Positions 17,855 to 29,085 of a DNA stretch of 64,000 nt are shown here, piece after piece (positions within the stretch are counted from its first letter, which is position 1; the number at the start of each line of letters is the position of its first letter). Under the pieces are notes generated by a model that saw only the letters and a program-made list of their open reading frames with translations, did not search any database and was not told where the DNA came from. The stretch covers positions 186,001 to 250,000 of the forward strand of contig NZ_JASZYG010000006.1 of assembly GCF_030317105.1 (NCBI RefSeq), written 5' to 3'. The stretch is from Variovorax brevis. Lineage in GTDB: Bacteria; Pseudomonadota; Gammaproteobacteria; Burkholderiales; Burkholderiaceae_C. Made by a program: the position numbers and the translations under genes.

Positions 17855-18673
17855 ATGATCCGACCAATGATTTTAGCGAGCCCCTCCCCACTCGGCGTGG
17901 CACTGGGCATCGCCACCGCGGTCGCCTATGGAATCACCGCCGCCGGCGCATCGCGGATGAGCCGCTCGGCAACGCAAACCCTTCTGGGCCTGGCCTGGCT
18001 GCTTCACGCCGTCGCGCTGGCGTGGGGGCTGACCGGCGGCGACCCGCGCTTCGGCTTTGCACCCGCGCTTTCGGTCACGGCGTGGCTGGTGCTGACCGTC
18101 TACGCCGTCGAAAGCCGGCTCTATCCGCACCTGAACGTGCGGCGCGTGCTGGCCCTGCTGGGTGCGGCCGCGGCTCTGCTCGCCGTCTCATTTCCCGGAA
18201 CCCCTTTGCACGTCAGCGCATCGCCTTGGCTGCCGCTGCATCTGGCGCTGGGCATCGCGTCTTACGGACTCTTCGGCGCTGCGGTGGTGCACGCATGGCT
18301 CATGTCGCGCGCCGAAAAGCAGATTCGCCGTGCCGACTCTCCCCCCGGCGGCCTGCCGCTGCTCACGCTGGAGCGCCTCACCTTCCGCTTCGTGACGGGC
18401 GGCTTCGTGCTGCTGACGGCCACGCTGGTGGCGGGCCTGCTATTCAGCGAAACGCTCTACGGCACGTCCGTCAACCACTGGAAGTGGGACCACAAGACCG
18501 TGTTCTCGGTGCTGGCGTGGCTGACCTTCGGCGTGCTGCTCATCGGGCGTGCGCGTTTCGGCTGGCGCGGCCGCAGCGCGACGCGCGTGCTGTATGCGGG
18601 CACCACGCTCTTGCTGCTGGCCTATGTGGGCTCCCGATTCGTCCTTGAAGTGGTCTTGCACCGAACGCCATGA
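17855..18673 (+). CDS. CcsA/CcmC-type cytochrome c assembly-like membrane protein (YpjD/HemX-like)
   Basis: The 272-residue, roughly eight-helix membrane protein belongs to the cytochrome c assembly family. The tryptophan-rich segment shortened to HWKWDHKTVFS (about 206-216) and conserved histidines fit haem-handling relatives. In many proteobacteria, including E. coli ypjD, a gene of this type stands divergently beside ffh, as here. The longer open frame to 17681 was rejected because its first 58 residues are translated repeat DNA; ATG 17867 is a second possible start. Whether it handles haem or supports divalent-metal efflux, as suggested for YpjD, is open. Confidence 0.85.
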   Translation: MIRPMILASPSPLGVALGIATAVAYGITAAGASRMSRSATQTLLGLAWLLHAVALAWGLTGGDPRFGFAPALSVTAWLVLTVYAVESRLYPHLNVRRVLALLGAAAALLAVSFPGTPLHVSASPWLPLHLALGIASYGLFGAAVVHAWLMSRAEKQIRRADSPPGGLPLLTLERLTFRFVTGGFVLLTATLVAGLLFSETLYGTSVNHWKWDHKTVFSVLAWLTFGVLLIGRARFGWRGRSATRVLYAGTTLLLLAYVGSRFVLEVVLHRTP

Positions 18674-18912
18674 AGTATTTGCTGGTCATCGCGGTGGTGT
18701 GGATCGCCTTCCTGATCTGGCGCCAGCGCCGGCGTGACGAGGCCCGTGCGGCCGCGCCGCCGCCCGCTGCGCCGCCACCGTCCATTCCGGCGCCGCAAGC
18801 CATGCTGCGCTGCGCCCATTGCGGCCTGCACCTGCCCGGCACCGACGCCATCAAGGGAAGCGACGGCCGCGACTACTGCAGCGCCGCCCACCGCCAGGCG
18901 GCCGAGGCATGA
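18670..18912 (+). CDS. PP0621-family small membrane-anchored zinc-ribbon-like protein
   Basis: This 80-residue protein has an N-terminal membrane anchor (YLLVIAVVWIAFLIW), a Pro/Ala linker and a CAHCGLHLP...YCSAAHR cysteine/histidine cluster that probably binds metal. The pattern matches the PP0621 family, whose function is unknown. It overlaps the upstream stop by ATGA (18670-18673) and the downstream kinase start by ATGA (18909-18912). The tight overlaps suggest co-translation with the PilS-type kinase. Confidence 0.85.
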   Translation: MKYLLVIAVVWIAFLIWRQRRRDEARAAAPPPAAPPPSIPAPQAMLRCAHCGLHLPGTDAIKGSDGRDYCSAAHRQAAEA

Positions 18913-20600
18913 CCCCGCTGTTGTGGTCGCGCGGCGAGTCCGCGACCGACTGGGGCACGCTCGGCGCCAACACCGGGAAGAGCTCGGCACTGCTACGGCT
19001 GTGGCGCGGTTTCATGACCGCGCGCTGCTTCGTGGCAGCCGTGCTGGTGACGCTGCAAGCCCTCACCATCGGCATCGCCCATGCCACGCCGCCCGCGCCC
19101 TTGTGGGTGTCCGGCGCATATCTGGTCGTGGCGCTGCTGGGCGCACGCTTCTTGCGCTTTCAACCGCCGCTGCGCAGCTTCGGCCTGGCGTGGATCGTCA
19201 CCATCGCCATCGATCTCAGCGTGTTTGCGCTTCTGCAGTTGCTGCAGGCCGGCAACATCAACTACACGCCGCTTTTTGCACTGCCTGTGCTGATGGCGGC
19301 CGTGCTGGGCACCGTTTCGGTGGGCTTGGGAACCACCGCCGCCGCCACGCTCCTGCTTCTGGGCGACGCCAGCTGGCACTGGATGCAGAGCCCGGGCGAT
19401 TCGTCCGCGCGATTCGTCCAGGCGGCCCTCACCGGCACGGGCCTTTTCGTGGTGTCGCTGCTCGCGCACGAGCTGGCGCTGCGGCTGGCGCGCGAGGAAA
19501 CGATGGCCCTGCGCAGCCGCACCACCGCGCGCATGCACGCGCTGGTCAACGACCTGGTGATCGAGACACTGAGCGAAGGCGTGCTCGTGGTCGATGCCAA
19601 CGGGCTGGTGCATGCGGCCAACCCCGCTGCCGGCGACATCCTCGGCAAGGACCTGGCCAACCTGCCCCTGCCCTTTGCGCTCGACGCCCATCCCGCGTGG
19701 CACGCATTGGCCGCACTGGCCTTGCAGACTTTTTCGCGAGGCAAGGGACAGTCCAAGGAAATCCCGATCGCGCAGATGCACGGCTCGCCCCTCGAAGTGC
19801 GCGTGCGCACGCGGCTCACGCCCGCTTCCGATCAACGCATCGATCGCCTGTGCGTCATGTTCCTGCAGGACCTGCGCGAACTGGAAGCGCGCATCCGCAC
19901 CGAAAAGCTCGCCGCGATGGGCCGCATGTCGGCCGCCGTGGCGCATGAAATCCGCAACCCGCTGGCCGCCATCACGCAGGCCAGCGCGCTGCTCAGCGAA
20001 GACCTGCTCGAGCCCGGACAGCGCAAGCTCACGGAGATGGTGCAGCACAACGCGCAACGCCTCGCCCGCATCGTGGACGACGTGCTGGACGTCTCCCGCG
20101 CACGCCAGCAGCGCATGCTTCCGCTGGGCGAACAGGTCACGCTCGACAGCACGGTGCGCACGCTCGCCGGTGAATGGGTGCAGCAGACGCAGCGCCAGGG
20201 CATCCTGCTGCAGCTCGACGCCGCCGGCCGCGACGTGCGCTTCGACGGGGAGCACCTGCGCCGCATCCTCGTGAACCTGCTGGACAACGCGGCACGCTAT
20301 GCCGGCGACCGTGAAGGCTCCATCCAGATCGCCACGCGCCAGTTGCCCAACGGCCGCGCCACGCTGCAGGTCTGGAGCGATGGCGCACCGCTCGAGGCCG
20401 CGGTGCAGCGGCACCTGTTCGAGCCCTTCTTTTCATCGGAGAGCCGCTCCAGCGGCCTGGGCCTCTTCATCTGCCGGGAACTGTGCGAAAGGCACGGCGC
20501 CACCATCGGCTATGACCGCCGCGCGCTCACCGCCAACGGGCCCGAAGGCAACGAGTTCCATGTCTCCTTCGCCTCCGCCGAGATGCGACTGACACAATAG
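18909..20600 (+). CDS. pilS: PilS-type sensor histidine kinase
   Basis: This is a membrane-bound two-component sensor of 563 residues. About six helices span residues 35-190, a PAS-like domain follows (ALVNDLVIETLSEGVLVVD), then the phospho-acceptor SAAVAHEIRNP (H346), the N box VNLLDN (455-460) and the G2 box SSGLGLF (514-520). The membrane layout and the adjacent sigma-54 activator match PilS/PilR, which controls type IV pilin genes in Pseudomonas. No pilin gene lies in the window, so the target is inferred. The start at 18909 overlaps the PP0621 stop. Confidence 0.9.
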   Translation: MTPLLWSRGESATDWGTLGANTGKSSALLRLWRGFMTARCFVAAVLVTLQALTIGIAHATPPAPLWVSGAYLVVALLGARFLRFQPPLRSFGLAWIVTIAIDLSVFALLQLLQAGNINYTPLFALPVLMAAVLGTVSVGLGTTAAATLLLLGDASWHWMQSPGDSSARFVQAALTGTGLFVVSLLAHELALRLAREETMALRSRTTARMHALVNDLVIETLSEGVLVVDANGLVHAANPAAGDILGKDLANLPLPFALDAHPAWHALAALALQTFSRGKGQSKEIPIAQMHGSPLEVRVRTRLTPASDQRIDRLCVMFLQDLRELEARIRTEKLAAMGRMSAAVAHEIRNPLAAITQASALLSEDLLEPGQRKLTEMVQHNAQRLARIVDDVLDVSRARQQRMLPLGEQVTLDSTVRTLAGEWVQQTQRQGILLQLDAAGRDVRFDGEHLRRILVNLLDNAARYAGDREGSIQIATRQLPNGRATLQVWSDGAPLEAAVQRHLFEPFFSSESRSSGLGLFICRELCERHGATIGYDRRALTANGPEGNEFHVSFASAEMRLTQ

Positions 20601-20604
20601 CGCC

Positions 20605-22137
20605 GTGAGCACTGCCCAACCTTCCACTTCGCGACCCGCCCAGATCCTTGTCGTCGACGACGAGCCGGACCTGCGCACGCTGTATGAACTGACACTATTG
20701 CGTGAGGGTTACCGCGTCGAGGCGGCAGGGACTGTTTCCGAAGCGTGGCAACACCTGGAAGCCAATCGCTTCGACGCCGTGATCACCGACATGCGCCTGC
20801 CCGACGGGTTGGGCATGGAGTTATTGCTGCGCATCCAGCAGGCCCAGCGCAGCGAGCGCTGCGTGGTCATGACGGCCTATGGCTCCGCCGAGAACGCGGT
20901 GGAAGCGCTGAAGGCAGGCGCTTTCGACTACCTGACGAAGCCGGTCGACCTCAAGCAGTTTCGCGCGGTGGTTGCCTCCGCCGTGCAAGAGCAGGTGCAG
21001 ACGGCACTGCCTGCCAAAACGCCCTCGCCCGTGGCCGACAGCGCCAAAGGCGACGTTGCCAGCGCCACCAGTGGGGCAGCGCTCGAACGGCTTGTCGGCA
21101 ACTCCGAGGCCATGCGTCTGGTGAAGGCGCGCATCGCCAAGGTGGCGCGCGGCATGGCGCCGGTGCTGGTGCGCGGCGAGTCGGGCACGGGCAAGGAGCT
21201 GGTGGCGCGTGCCGTGCACGCCTGCAGCCAGCGCAGCGAAGGGCCCTTTATCGCCGTCAACTGCGGCGCCATTCCAGAGAACCTGCTCGAAGCCGAATTC
21301 TTCGGCGCGCGCAAGGGCTCGTACACGGGTTCGGCCGCCGACCGCGACGGCTACTTTCAGGCGGCGCGCGGCGGCACGCTTTTCCTCGACGAAATCGGCG
21401 ACCTACCGCTTGCGATGCAATCCAAGCTGCTGCGCGCCATCCAGGAGCGCAGCGTGCGGCCCATCGGTTCGACGCAGGAAGACAGCGTGGACGTGCGCAT
21501 CGTCAGCGCCACCCACAAGGACCTGCAGGCCGAAGTGCAGGCGGGCGGCTTCCGGCAAGACCTTTTCTATCGCCTCAACGTGATCGAGATCGCGGTGCCC
21601 GCGCTGCGCGAGCGCCGCGAAGACCTGCCCGCCCTGTGCGACGCACTGCTCAAGCGCATCGCCCGCGACAGTGGCATGCCGGTGCCCACGCTCTCGCATT
21701 CCGTGCTGCAAAAGCTCGCGGCGCACCCGATGCGCGGCAACGTGCGCGAACTGGAAAACCTGCTGCACCGCGCGGTGGCGCTGACCGACGGCGATGAATT
21801 GCACCTCGACTTCGAAGCCTCCGATAACGCCATCGCCGACGAGACGGCCCAGCAGCTCGAAGCGGCGCTGGCTTTCGCTTCGGCCGAAGTGCCCAAGGCG
21901 GTGGAAGCACCTGCCGCGCAGGCGCGCGTGACGACGGTGCCCTCCGACCTGCAGGCCTACCTCGACCAGCAGGAGCGCGAGATCCTCGTGCGTGCGCTGC
22001 AGGAAAGCGGCTTCAATCGCACGGCAGCGGCGGCGCGCCTGGGCTTGAGCCTGCGGCAGATCCGCTACCGCATCGCCCGGCTGGCAATCGCCACGCCCAA
22101 CGGCGATGACGGCCCGGTCGGTGGCCCCGATGACTGA
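20605..22137 (+). CDS. pilR: PilR-type sigma-54-dependent response regulator
   Basis: The 510-residue product has a receiver domain (D18/D19, phospho-acceptor D62 in VITDMRLPDG, K112), an AAA+ domain with Walker A GESGTGKE (191-198) and LFLDEIGDLP, and a Fis-type HTH (FNRTAAAARLGLSLRQIRYR). The sigma-54 contact loop reads GSYTGS (238-243) where the canonical loop is GAFTGA. FFGARKGSYTGS and the following DRDGYFQAARGGTLFLDE closely follow PilR. GTG 20605 starts four bases after the kinase stop. Confidence 0.93.
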   Translation: MSTAQPSTSRPAQILVVDDEPDLRTLYELTLLREGYRVEAAGTVSEAWQHLEANRFDAVITDMRLPDGLGMELLLRIQQAQRSERCVVMTAYGSAENAVEALKAGAFDYLTKPVDLKQFRAVVASAVQEQVQTALPAKTPSPVADSAKGDVASATSGAALERLVGNSEAMRLVKARIAKVARGMAPVLVRGESGTGKELVARAVHACSQRSEGPFIAVNCGAIPENLLEAEFFGARKGSYTGSAADRDGYFQAARGGTLFLDEIGDLPLAMQSKLLRAIQERSVRPIGSTQEDSVDVRIVSATHKDLQAEVQAGGFRQDLFYRLNVIEIAVPALRERREDLPALCDALLKRIARDSGMPVPTLSHSVLQKLAAHPMRGNVRELENLLHRAVALTDGDELHLDFEASDNAIADETAQQLEAALAFASAEVPKAVEAPAAQARVTTVPSDLQAYLDQQEREILVRALQESGFNRTAAAARLGLSLRQIRYRIARLAIATPNGDDGPVGGPDD

Positions 22138-22735
22138 CCCTGCGCCGAAGGCCCAGGACGCCTTGTGGCAGTCCGGCTGGTACCGATTCGCCAAGCACCT
22201 GCCCTCTCCGAATTTCGGGCCGCGCCCCGCCGGCGCGCAGATCGACCTGATCGTGCTGCACTCCATCAGCCTCCCACCCGGACAGTTCGGCGGTGACGAG
22301 GTGCAGCAACTTTTCACCAACCAGCTGGACTGGGACGCGCACCCCTACTTCGGCCAGATCCGCGGCATGGAAGTCTCATCGCACTTCTACGTGCGGCGCG
22401 ACGGCGAGTTGTGGCAGTTCGTCGATTGCGACGAACGGGCATGGCACGCGGGCGCGTCGGCATGGCGCGGGCGCAGCAACTGCAACGACGACTCCATCGG
22501 CATCGAACTTGAGGGCATCGAAGGCGGCGTGTTCGAGGCCGCGCAATATGAAACGCTGGCCAGCCTGATGCCGGCGCTGGCGCAGCGCTACCCGATTTCC
22601 TTCGTCGCCGGGCACGAACACATCGCGCCGGGCCGCAAGTTCGACCCCGGTTCCGGCTTCGATTGGCGGCTACTTCGGGAACATCTGGCGTGGCGTTCTG
22701 AGGTCTTTCCCGAAGCGTCGATAATCGCCCGCTGA
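22130..22735 (+). CDS. ampD: 1,6-anhydro-N-acetylmuramyl-L-alanine amidase AmpD
   Basis: AmpD cleaves the peptide from anhydro-muropeptides in the cytoplasm during cell-wall recycling. The 201-residue product has the N-acetylmuramoyl amidase fold with zinc ligands H44 (IVLHSISLPPGQFGG), H162 (GHEHIAPGRK) and D172 (DPGSGFDW); the ten-residue spacing of the last two equals that in E. coli AmpD. ATG 22130 lies inside the pilR 3' end. It links functionally to mpl at 40.7 kb, which reuses the tripeptide AmpD releases. Confidence 0.94.
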   Translation: MTDPAPKAQDALWQSGWYRFAKHLPSPNFGPRPAGAQIDLIVLHSISLPPGQFGGDEVQQLFTNQLDWDAHPYFGQIRGMEVSSHFYVRRDGELWQFVDCDERAWHAGASAWRGRSNCNDDSIGIELEGIEGGVFEAAQYETLASLMPALAQRYPISFVAGHEHIAPGRKFDPGSGFDWRLLREHLAWRSEVFPEASIIAR

Positions 22736-22953
22736 ATTTTCTTAATCGATGCGCCGCAGGCGATGGTTCACCAGCACCTCGTGTGCGCCGAACCTCAGAT
22801 TCGCCGGGCAGAGCAACCATGCGGCTTGCGCGCCCAAATCGGCCGGCAAGCCCCGTCATCCCTCACTTCAATTACCGTAATCGAGACGTGGCGTGCGTAT
22901 TTCCGATACGCCGCGATAAGGGTGTTCCATTGAATCATTGAAAATTGTCAAAA

Positions 22954-22969
22954 ACACTACATCTAGTGA
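22954..22969 (+). promoter_or_regulatory. NrdR box 1
   Basis: ACACTACATCTAGTGA is a near-palindrome close to the NrdR box consensus (ACACTATATATAGTGT). NrdR represses ribonucleotide reductase genes when deoxynucleotides are plentiful. Confidence 0.88.
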
Positions 22970-22985
22970 TTGTGTGGCCCTTCGC

Positions 22986-23001
22986 ACACCAGATATAGTG
23001 C
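22986..23001 (+). promoter_or_regulatory. NrdR box 2
   Basis: ACACCAGATATAGTGC is the second NrdR-like site. It lies 32 bases downstream of box 1, about three helical turns, the arrangement expected for cooperative NrdR binding. Confidence 0.88.
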
Positions 23002-23096
23002 TTGCACCGCACGGCTATGGCATGTAACCGGCAGCCTGCGCAAGCGGCGTTTTTGATGCCGTCAATCACAACAATAGTCGCAAAGAGGACCAACGA

Positions 23097-26015
<2,919 letters not shown>

Positions 26016-26090
26016 GACGACTGTGATTCGCTGCATCGCCTGACACAACGCGATGCATGCGAACAACATAAGAACAAGATAAATCGAGCT

Positions 26091-26122
26091 CGATGTGAAC
26101 GAGCACTTTTCAACTCACATCG
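26091..26122 (+). other. Inverted repeat in the nrdA-nrdB spacer
   Basis: CGATGTGA (26091-26098) and TCACATCG (26115-26122) are perfect inverted arms 16 bases apart in the AT-rich 138-bp spacer. It may form an mRNA hairpin or be an operator; there is no T-run, so it is not an intrinsic terminator. Confidence 0.4.
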
Positions 26123-26153
26123 TTGCTCACATAATTTGAGCATTGGATTTTTT

Positions 26154-27392
26154 ATGTTGACCTGGGACGACGAAGTCAAGCCCTCCTCGCCGAAGGACAT
26201 GCAACTAGGATTGCAGCATTCATCGAACAGCGACGCGCCGATCAGCCGCTCGATGGAACTCCCGACTTCGCAAATTGCCCCCGCCGTGCGTGTGCTGGAC
26301 GACGGCGCAACAGTTGCACAACACCCCGTCAGCACTTCGGCTTCCACGCCAGTGGCTGCACAACCTGCCGTTGCACGCCGCGTGCGCGCAGACGACAAGC
26401 GCATCATCAACGGCCAGACCGACGTCAACCAGCTGGTGCCCTTCAAGTACAAGTGGGCCTGGGAAAAGTATCTCGCCACCTGCGCCAACCACTGGATGCC
26501 GCAAGAGGTGAACATGACGCGCGACATCGCGTTGTGGAAAGACCCGAACGGCCTCACCGAAGACGAGCGCCGCATCGTCAAGCGCAACCTCGGCTTCTTC
26601 GTGACCGCCGACTCGCTGGCCGCCAACAACATCGTGCTGGGCACCTATCGCCACATCACGGCGCCCGAGTGCCGCCAGTTCCTGCTGCGCCAGGCCTTCG
26701 AGGAAGCGATCCACACGCACGCCTACCAGTACATCGTCGAGTCGCTCGGCCTGGACGAGAGCGAGATCTTCAACGCCTACAACGAAGTGGCGTCGATCCG
26801 CGAGAAGGACCAGTTCCTGATCCCCTTCATCGAGGCGATCATGGACCCGAACTTCCACACCGGCACGCCCGAGAACGACCAGACGCTGCTCAAGTCGCTG
26901 ATCGTGTTCGCCTGCCTGATGGAAGGTTTGTTCTTCTACGTCGGCTTCACGCAGATCCTCGCGCTCGGCCGCCAGAACAAGATGACGGGTGCCGCAGAGC
27001 AGTACCAGTACATCCTGCGCGACGAGTCGATGCACTGCAATTTCGGCATCGACCTCATCAACCAGCTCAAGCTCGAAAATCCGCACCTGTGGACCGCCGA
27101 GTTCAAGGCAGAGATCAAGGCCCTGTTCCTCAGGGCCGTCGAACTCGAATACCGCTACGCCGAAGACACCATGCCACGTGGCGTGCTCGGCATGAATGCC
27201 TCCATGTTCAAGGGCTACTTGCGTTACATTGCGAACCGTCGCGCAACGCAGATCGGCCTCGAAGCGCTCTTCCCGAACGAGGAAAACCCGTTCCCCTGGA
27301 TGAGCGAAATGATTGACCTGAAGAAAGAGCGCAACTTCTTCGAAACCCGCGTGATCGAGTACCAGTCGGGTGGCGCACTTTCTTGGGATTGA
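26154..27392 (+). CDS. nrdB: Ribonucleoside-diphosphate reductase beta subunit, class Ia
   Basis: NrdB carries the diiron-tyrosyl radical cofactor used by NrdA. The 412-residue product has an unstructured N-terminal extension (1-75) and then the ferritin-like fold. Metal ligands and radical residue follow E. coli spacing: D153, E184 and H187 (EEAIHTH), radical Y191, and [10 protein letters not shown] for the second Glu/His pair. ATG 26154 is used (MLTWDDE), although the ribosome site is poor and a TTG lies 18 bases upstream. Translation may depend on nrdA mRNA structure. Confidence 0.96.
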   Translation: MLTWDDEVKPSSPKDMQLGLQHSSNSDAPISRSMELPTSQIAPAVRVLDDGATVAQHPVSTSASTPVAAQPAVARRVRADDKRIINGQTDVNQLVPFKYKWAWEKYLATCANHWMPQEVNMTRDIALWKDPNGLTEDERRIVKRNLGFFVTADSLAANNIVLGTYRHITAPECRQFLLRQAFEEAIHTHAYQYIVESLGLDESEIFNAYNEVASIREKDQFLIPFIEAIMDPNFHTGTPENDQTLLKSLIVFACLMEGLFFYVGFTQILALGRQNKMTGAAEQYQYILRDESMHCNFGIDLINQLKLENPHLWTAEFKAEIKALFLRAVELEYRYAEDTMPRGVLGMNASMFKGYLRYIANRRATQIGLEALFPNEENPFPWMSEMIDLKKERNFFETRVIEYQSGGALSWD

Positions 27393-27588
27393 GTTTCGCG
27401 ACAAACGACAAGAAAACGAATTCAGGAATTGCCCTTGGCGCCGATCGCACCGAAGAGTGTGGCGTCCGGGGTTCAGGTGTTCATGGCGCTGGGGCAAAGA
27501 TCCCAACACCATGAATCGCTTCACGGCTCACAAGAAGTTGTGGAGTGCTTCAAGAGGTTGATTTTTCAACTTGATCAAGGAGAAAGAA

Positions 27589-28053
27589 ATGGCAACTGCA
27601 AAGAAAGCGCCGGCTAAGAAAGCCGCTGCGAAAAAGGCTCCGGCAAAGAAGGTCGCTGCGAAGAAGGCTCCGGCCAAGAAGGTAGCAGCCAAGAAGGCGC
27701 CGGCCAAGAAGGTCGCTGCCAAGAAGGCTCCGGCCAAGAAGGTAGCGGCGAAGAAGGCTCCGGCGAAGAAGGCCGCAGCGAAGAAGGCTCCCGCCAAAAA
27801 GGTAGCGGCCAAGAAGGCGCCTGCCAAGAAGGCAGCAGCCAAGAAGGCCCCTGCGAAGAAGGCTGCGGCCAAGAAGGCGCCGGCGAAAAAGGCAGCGGCC
27901 AAGAAGCCCGCTGCCAAGAAAGCTGCGAAAAAGCCTGCTGCCAAAAAGGCCGCGAAAGCGCCCGCTGCTGCAGCCGTCGCCCCTGCCCCTGCGGCACAGA
28001 CGACGCTGAACCCCCAGGCAGCATGGCCGTTCCCGACGGCCAGCAAGCCCTGA
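27589..28053 (+). CDS. Histone H1-like Ala/Lys/Pro-rich DNA-binding protein
   Basis: This 154-residue basic protein probably binds DNA nonspecifically. After MAT it consists of ten decapeptide repeats of the form AKKAPAKK(A/V)A, two degenerate PAAKKAA units, an Ala/Pro linker and the non-repetitive tail [15 protein letters not shown]. The repeats resemble eukaryotic H1 tails and bacterial AlgP/HctB-type proteins; the tail looks conserved in Comamonadaceae. AAGGAG (27577-27582) precedes ATG 27589, so this start is firm. A strong terminator follows. Confidence 0.9.
   Translation: MATAKKAPAKKAAAKKAPAKKVAAKKAPAKKVAAKKAPAKKVAAKKAPAKKVAAKKAPAKKAAAKKAPAKKVAAKKAPAKKAAAKKAPAKKAAAKKAPAKKAAAKKPAAKKAAKKPAAKKAAKAPAAAAVAPAPAAQTTLNPQAAWPFPTASKP
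27598..27897 (+). repeat. Ten tandem 30-bp units in the histone-like gene
   Basis: Each unit encodes [10 protein letters not shown] or [10 protein letters not shown] with third-position drift. The order of A/V variants (A, V, V, V, V, A, V, A, A, A) suggests past slippage or unequal exchange. Unit loss or gain keeps the frame. Confidence 0.95.
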
Positions 28054-28074
28054 GTCGTTCAACGGCTGAAAAGC

Positions 28075-28112
28075 AAAAAAGCCCGGCACCGCAAGGTGTC
28101 GGGCTTTTTTTT
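28075..28112. terminator. Bidirectional intrinsic terminator
   Basis: GCCCGGCACC (28081-28090), loop GCAA, GGTGTCGGGC (28095-28104) with one G-T pair; an A-run lies before and a T-run after it. It closes both the histone-like gene and the minus-strand operon ending in the PfkB kinase. Confidence 0.93.
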
Positions 28113-28126
28113 GAGCTCGCGCGCGA

Positions 28127-29029
28127 CTACAGGTCGAGTTCGCCGCGATTCACTTCATAGTTCTGCGGACCGCGCTGCGCGATCTTGAGCGCGCCGATCT
28201 TGTTGCCCAGCGCTGCGCACTTCTCAAGCGGCCAGCCTTGCTCGAGGCCATAGAGCAACGCACCGCGCCAGGCGTCGCCGCAACCCGTGGGATCGACGAC
28301 CGCCTTGGCCTTGACCGCCTGCACGCGCGTCATCTCGCCGCCCACCCACACTTCGCAGCCCTCGGCGCCGAGCGTGACCACGAGGCCACGCACGCGGCGC
28401 GAGATCTCCGCGCTGTTCCAGCCGGTGCGCTCGCTGAGCATCTTGCCTTCGTAGTCGTTCACCGTGACCCAGTCAGCCAGCGTCACGAAATGCGCGAGCT
28501 CGTCGCCGTCGAACATCGGCAGGCCCTGGCCCGGATCGAACACGAAGGGAATGCCGGACGCCTTGAACTGCTCGGCGTGCTGCAGCATCGCGTCGCGGCC
28601 GTCGGGCGCGATGATGCCCAGGCGGATGTCGTCGCGCGGCTGGATCTTCGTGATGTGCGCCTGCTGCATCGCGCCGGGGTGAAAGGCCGTGATCTGGTTG
28701 TTGTCGCGGTCCGTCATGATCATGGCTTGCGCGGTGTAGGTGTCGCTCACTTCGCGCACGAACTCGGTGGAGATGCCCAGGCTGCGCATGCGCGCGAGGT
28801 AGTCGGCGCCGTCGCTGCCCACGGTCGCCATCGGCAAGGCGCGACCGCCCAGCGCATTGAGGCTGTACGCGATGTTGCCGGCGCAGCCACCGAAGTCCCG
28901 CCGCAGCGCGGGCACCAGGAAGGACACATTGAGGATGTGGAGTTGTTCTGGAAGGATCTGGTCCGCGAACCGGCCTTCGAACGTCATGATGGTGTCGAAG
29001 GCGAGGGAGCCGCAAATCACTGTTGCCAT
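28127..29029 (-). CDS. PfkB-family carbohydrate kinase, adenosine kinase-like
   Basis: The 300-residue product is a ribokinase-fold ATP-dependent kinase. RDFGGCAGNIAYSL (44-57) is the substrate-side signature and DPTGCGDAWRGALLYG (246-261) the PfkB signature with catalytic D252. The N-terminal run GRFADQILPEQLH...NVSFLV and AFHPGAM are strikingly like mycobacterial adenosine kinase, so a nucleoside substrate is favoured, as inference. It is the last gene of the acc-prmA minus-strand run, 56 bases after the DUF3426 gene. Confidence 0.88.
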   Translation of the reverse strand: MATVICGSLAFDTIMTFEGRFADQILPEQLHILNVSFLVPALRRDFGGCAGNIAYSLNALGGRALPMATVGSDGADYLARMRSLGISTEFVREVSDTYTAQAMIMTDRDNNQITAFHPGAMQQAHITKIQPRDDIRLGIIAPDGRDAMLQHAEQFKASGIPFVFDPGQGLPMFDGDELAHFVTLADWVTVNDYEGKMLSERTGWNSAEISRRVRGLVVTLGAEGCEVWVGGEMTRVQAVKAKAVVDPTGCGDAWRGALLYGLEQGWPLEKCAALGNKIGALKIAQRGPQNYEVNRGELDL

Positions 29030-29085
29030 GAGTTAAGCCCTGGTGTGAGTGGGTGAGGAAAATTGAGCCGGCGCGGTGCGCGTGC

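Larger units (their letters stand above)
22736..23096 (+). promoter_or_regulatory. 361-bp nrdA upstream region
   Basis: There is no gene here. It is clearly more AT-rich than its surroundings between about 22920 and 22995 and holds two NrdR-type boxes. A ribosome site AGAGGA precedes ATG 23097. The rest shows no recognisable structure, and no terminator for ampD was found. Confidence 0.7.

Noticed and set aside
27598-27897. Regular 30-bp repeats that could be taken for a CRISPR array
   Set aside because: The units are contiguous without unique spacers and code for a continuous Ala/Lys/Pro decapeptide repeat in a gene with a good ribosome site.
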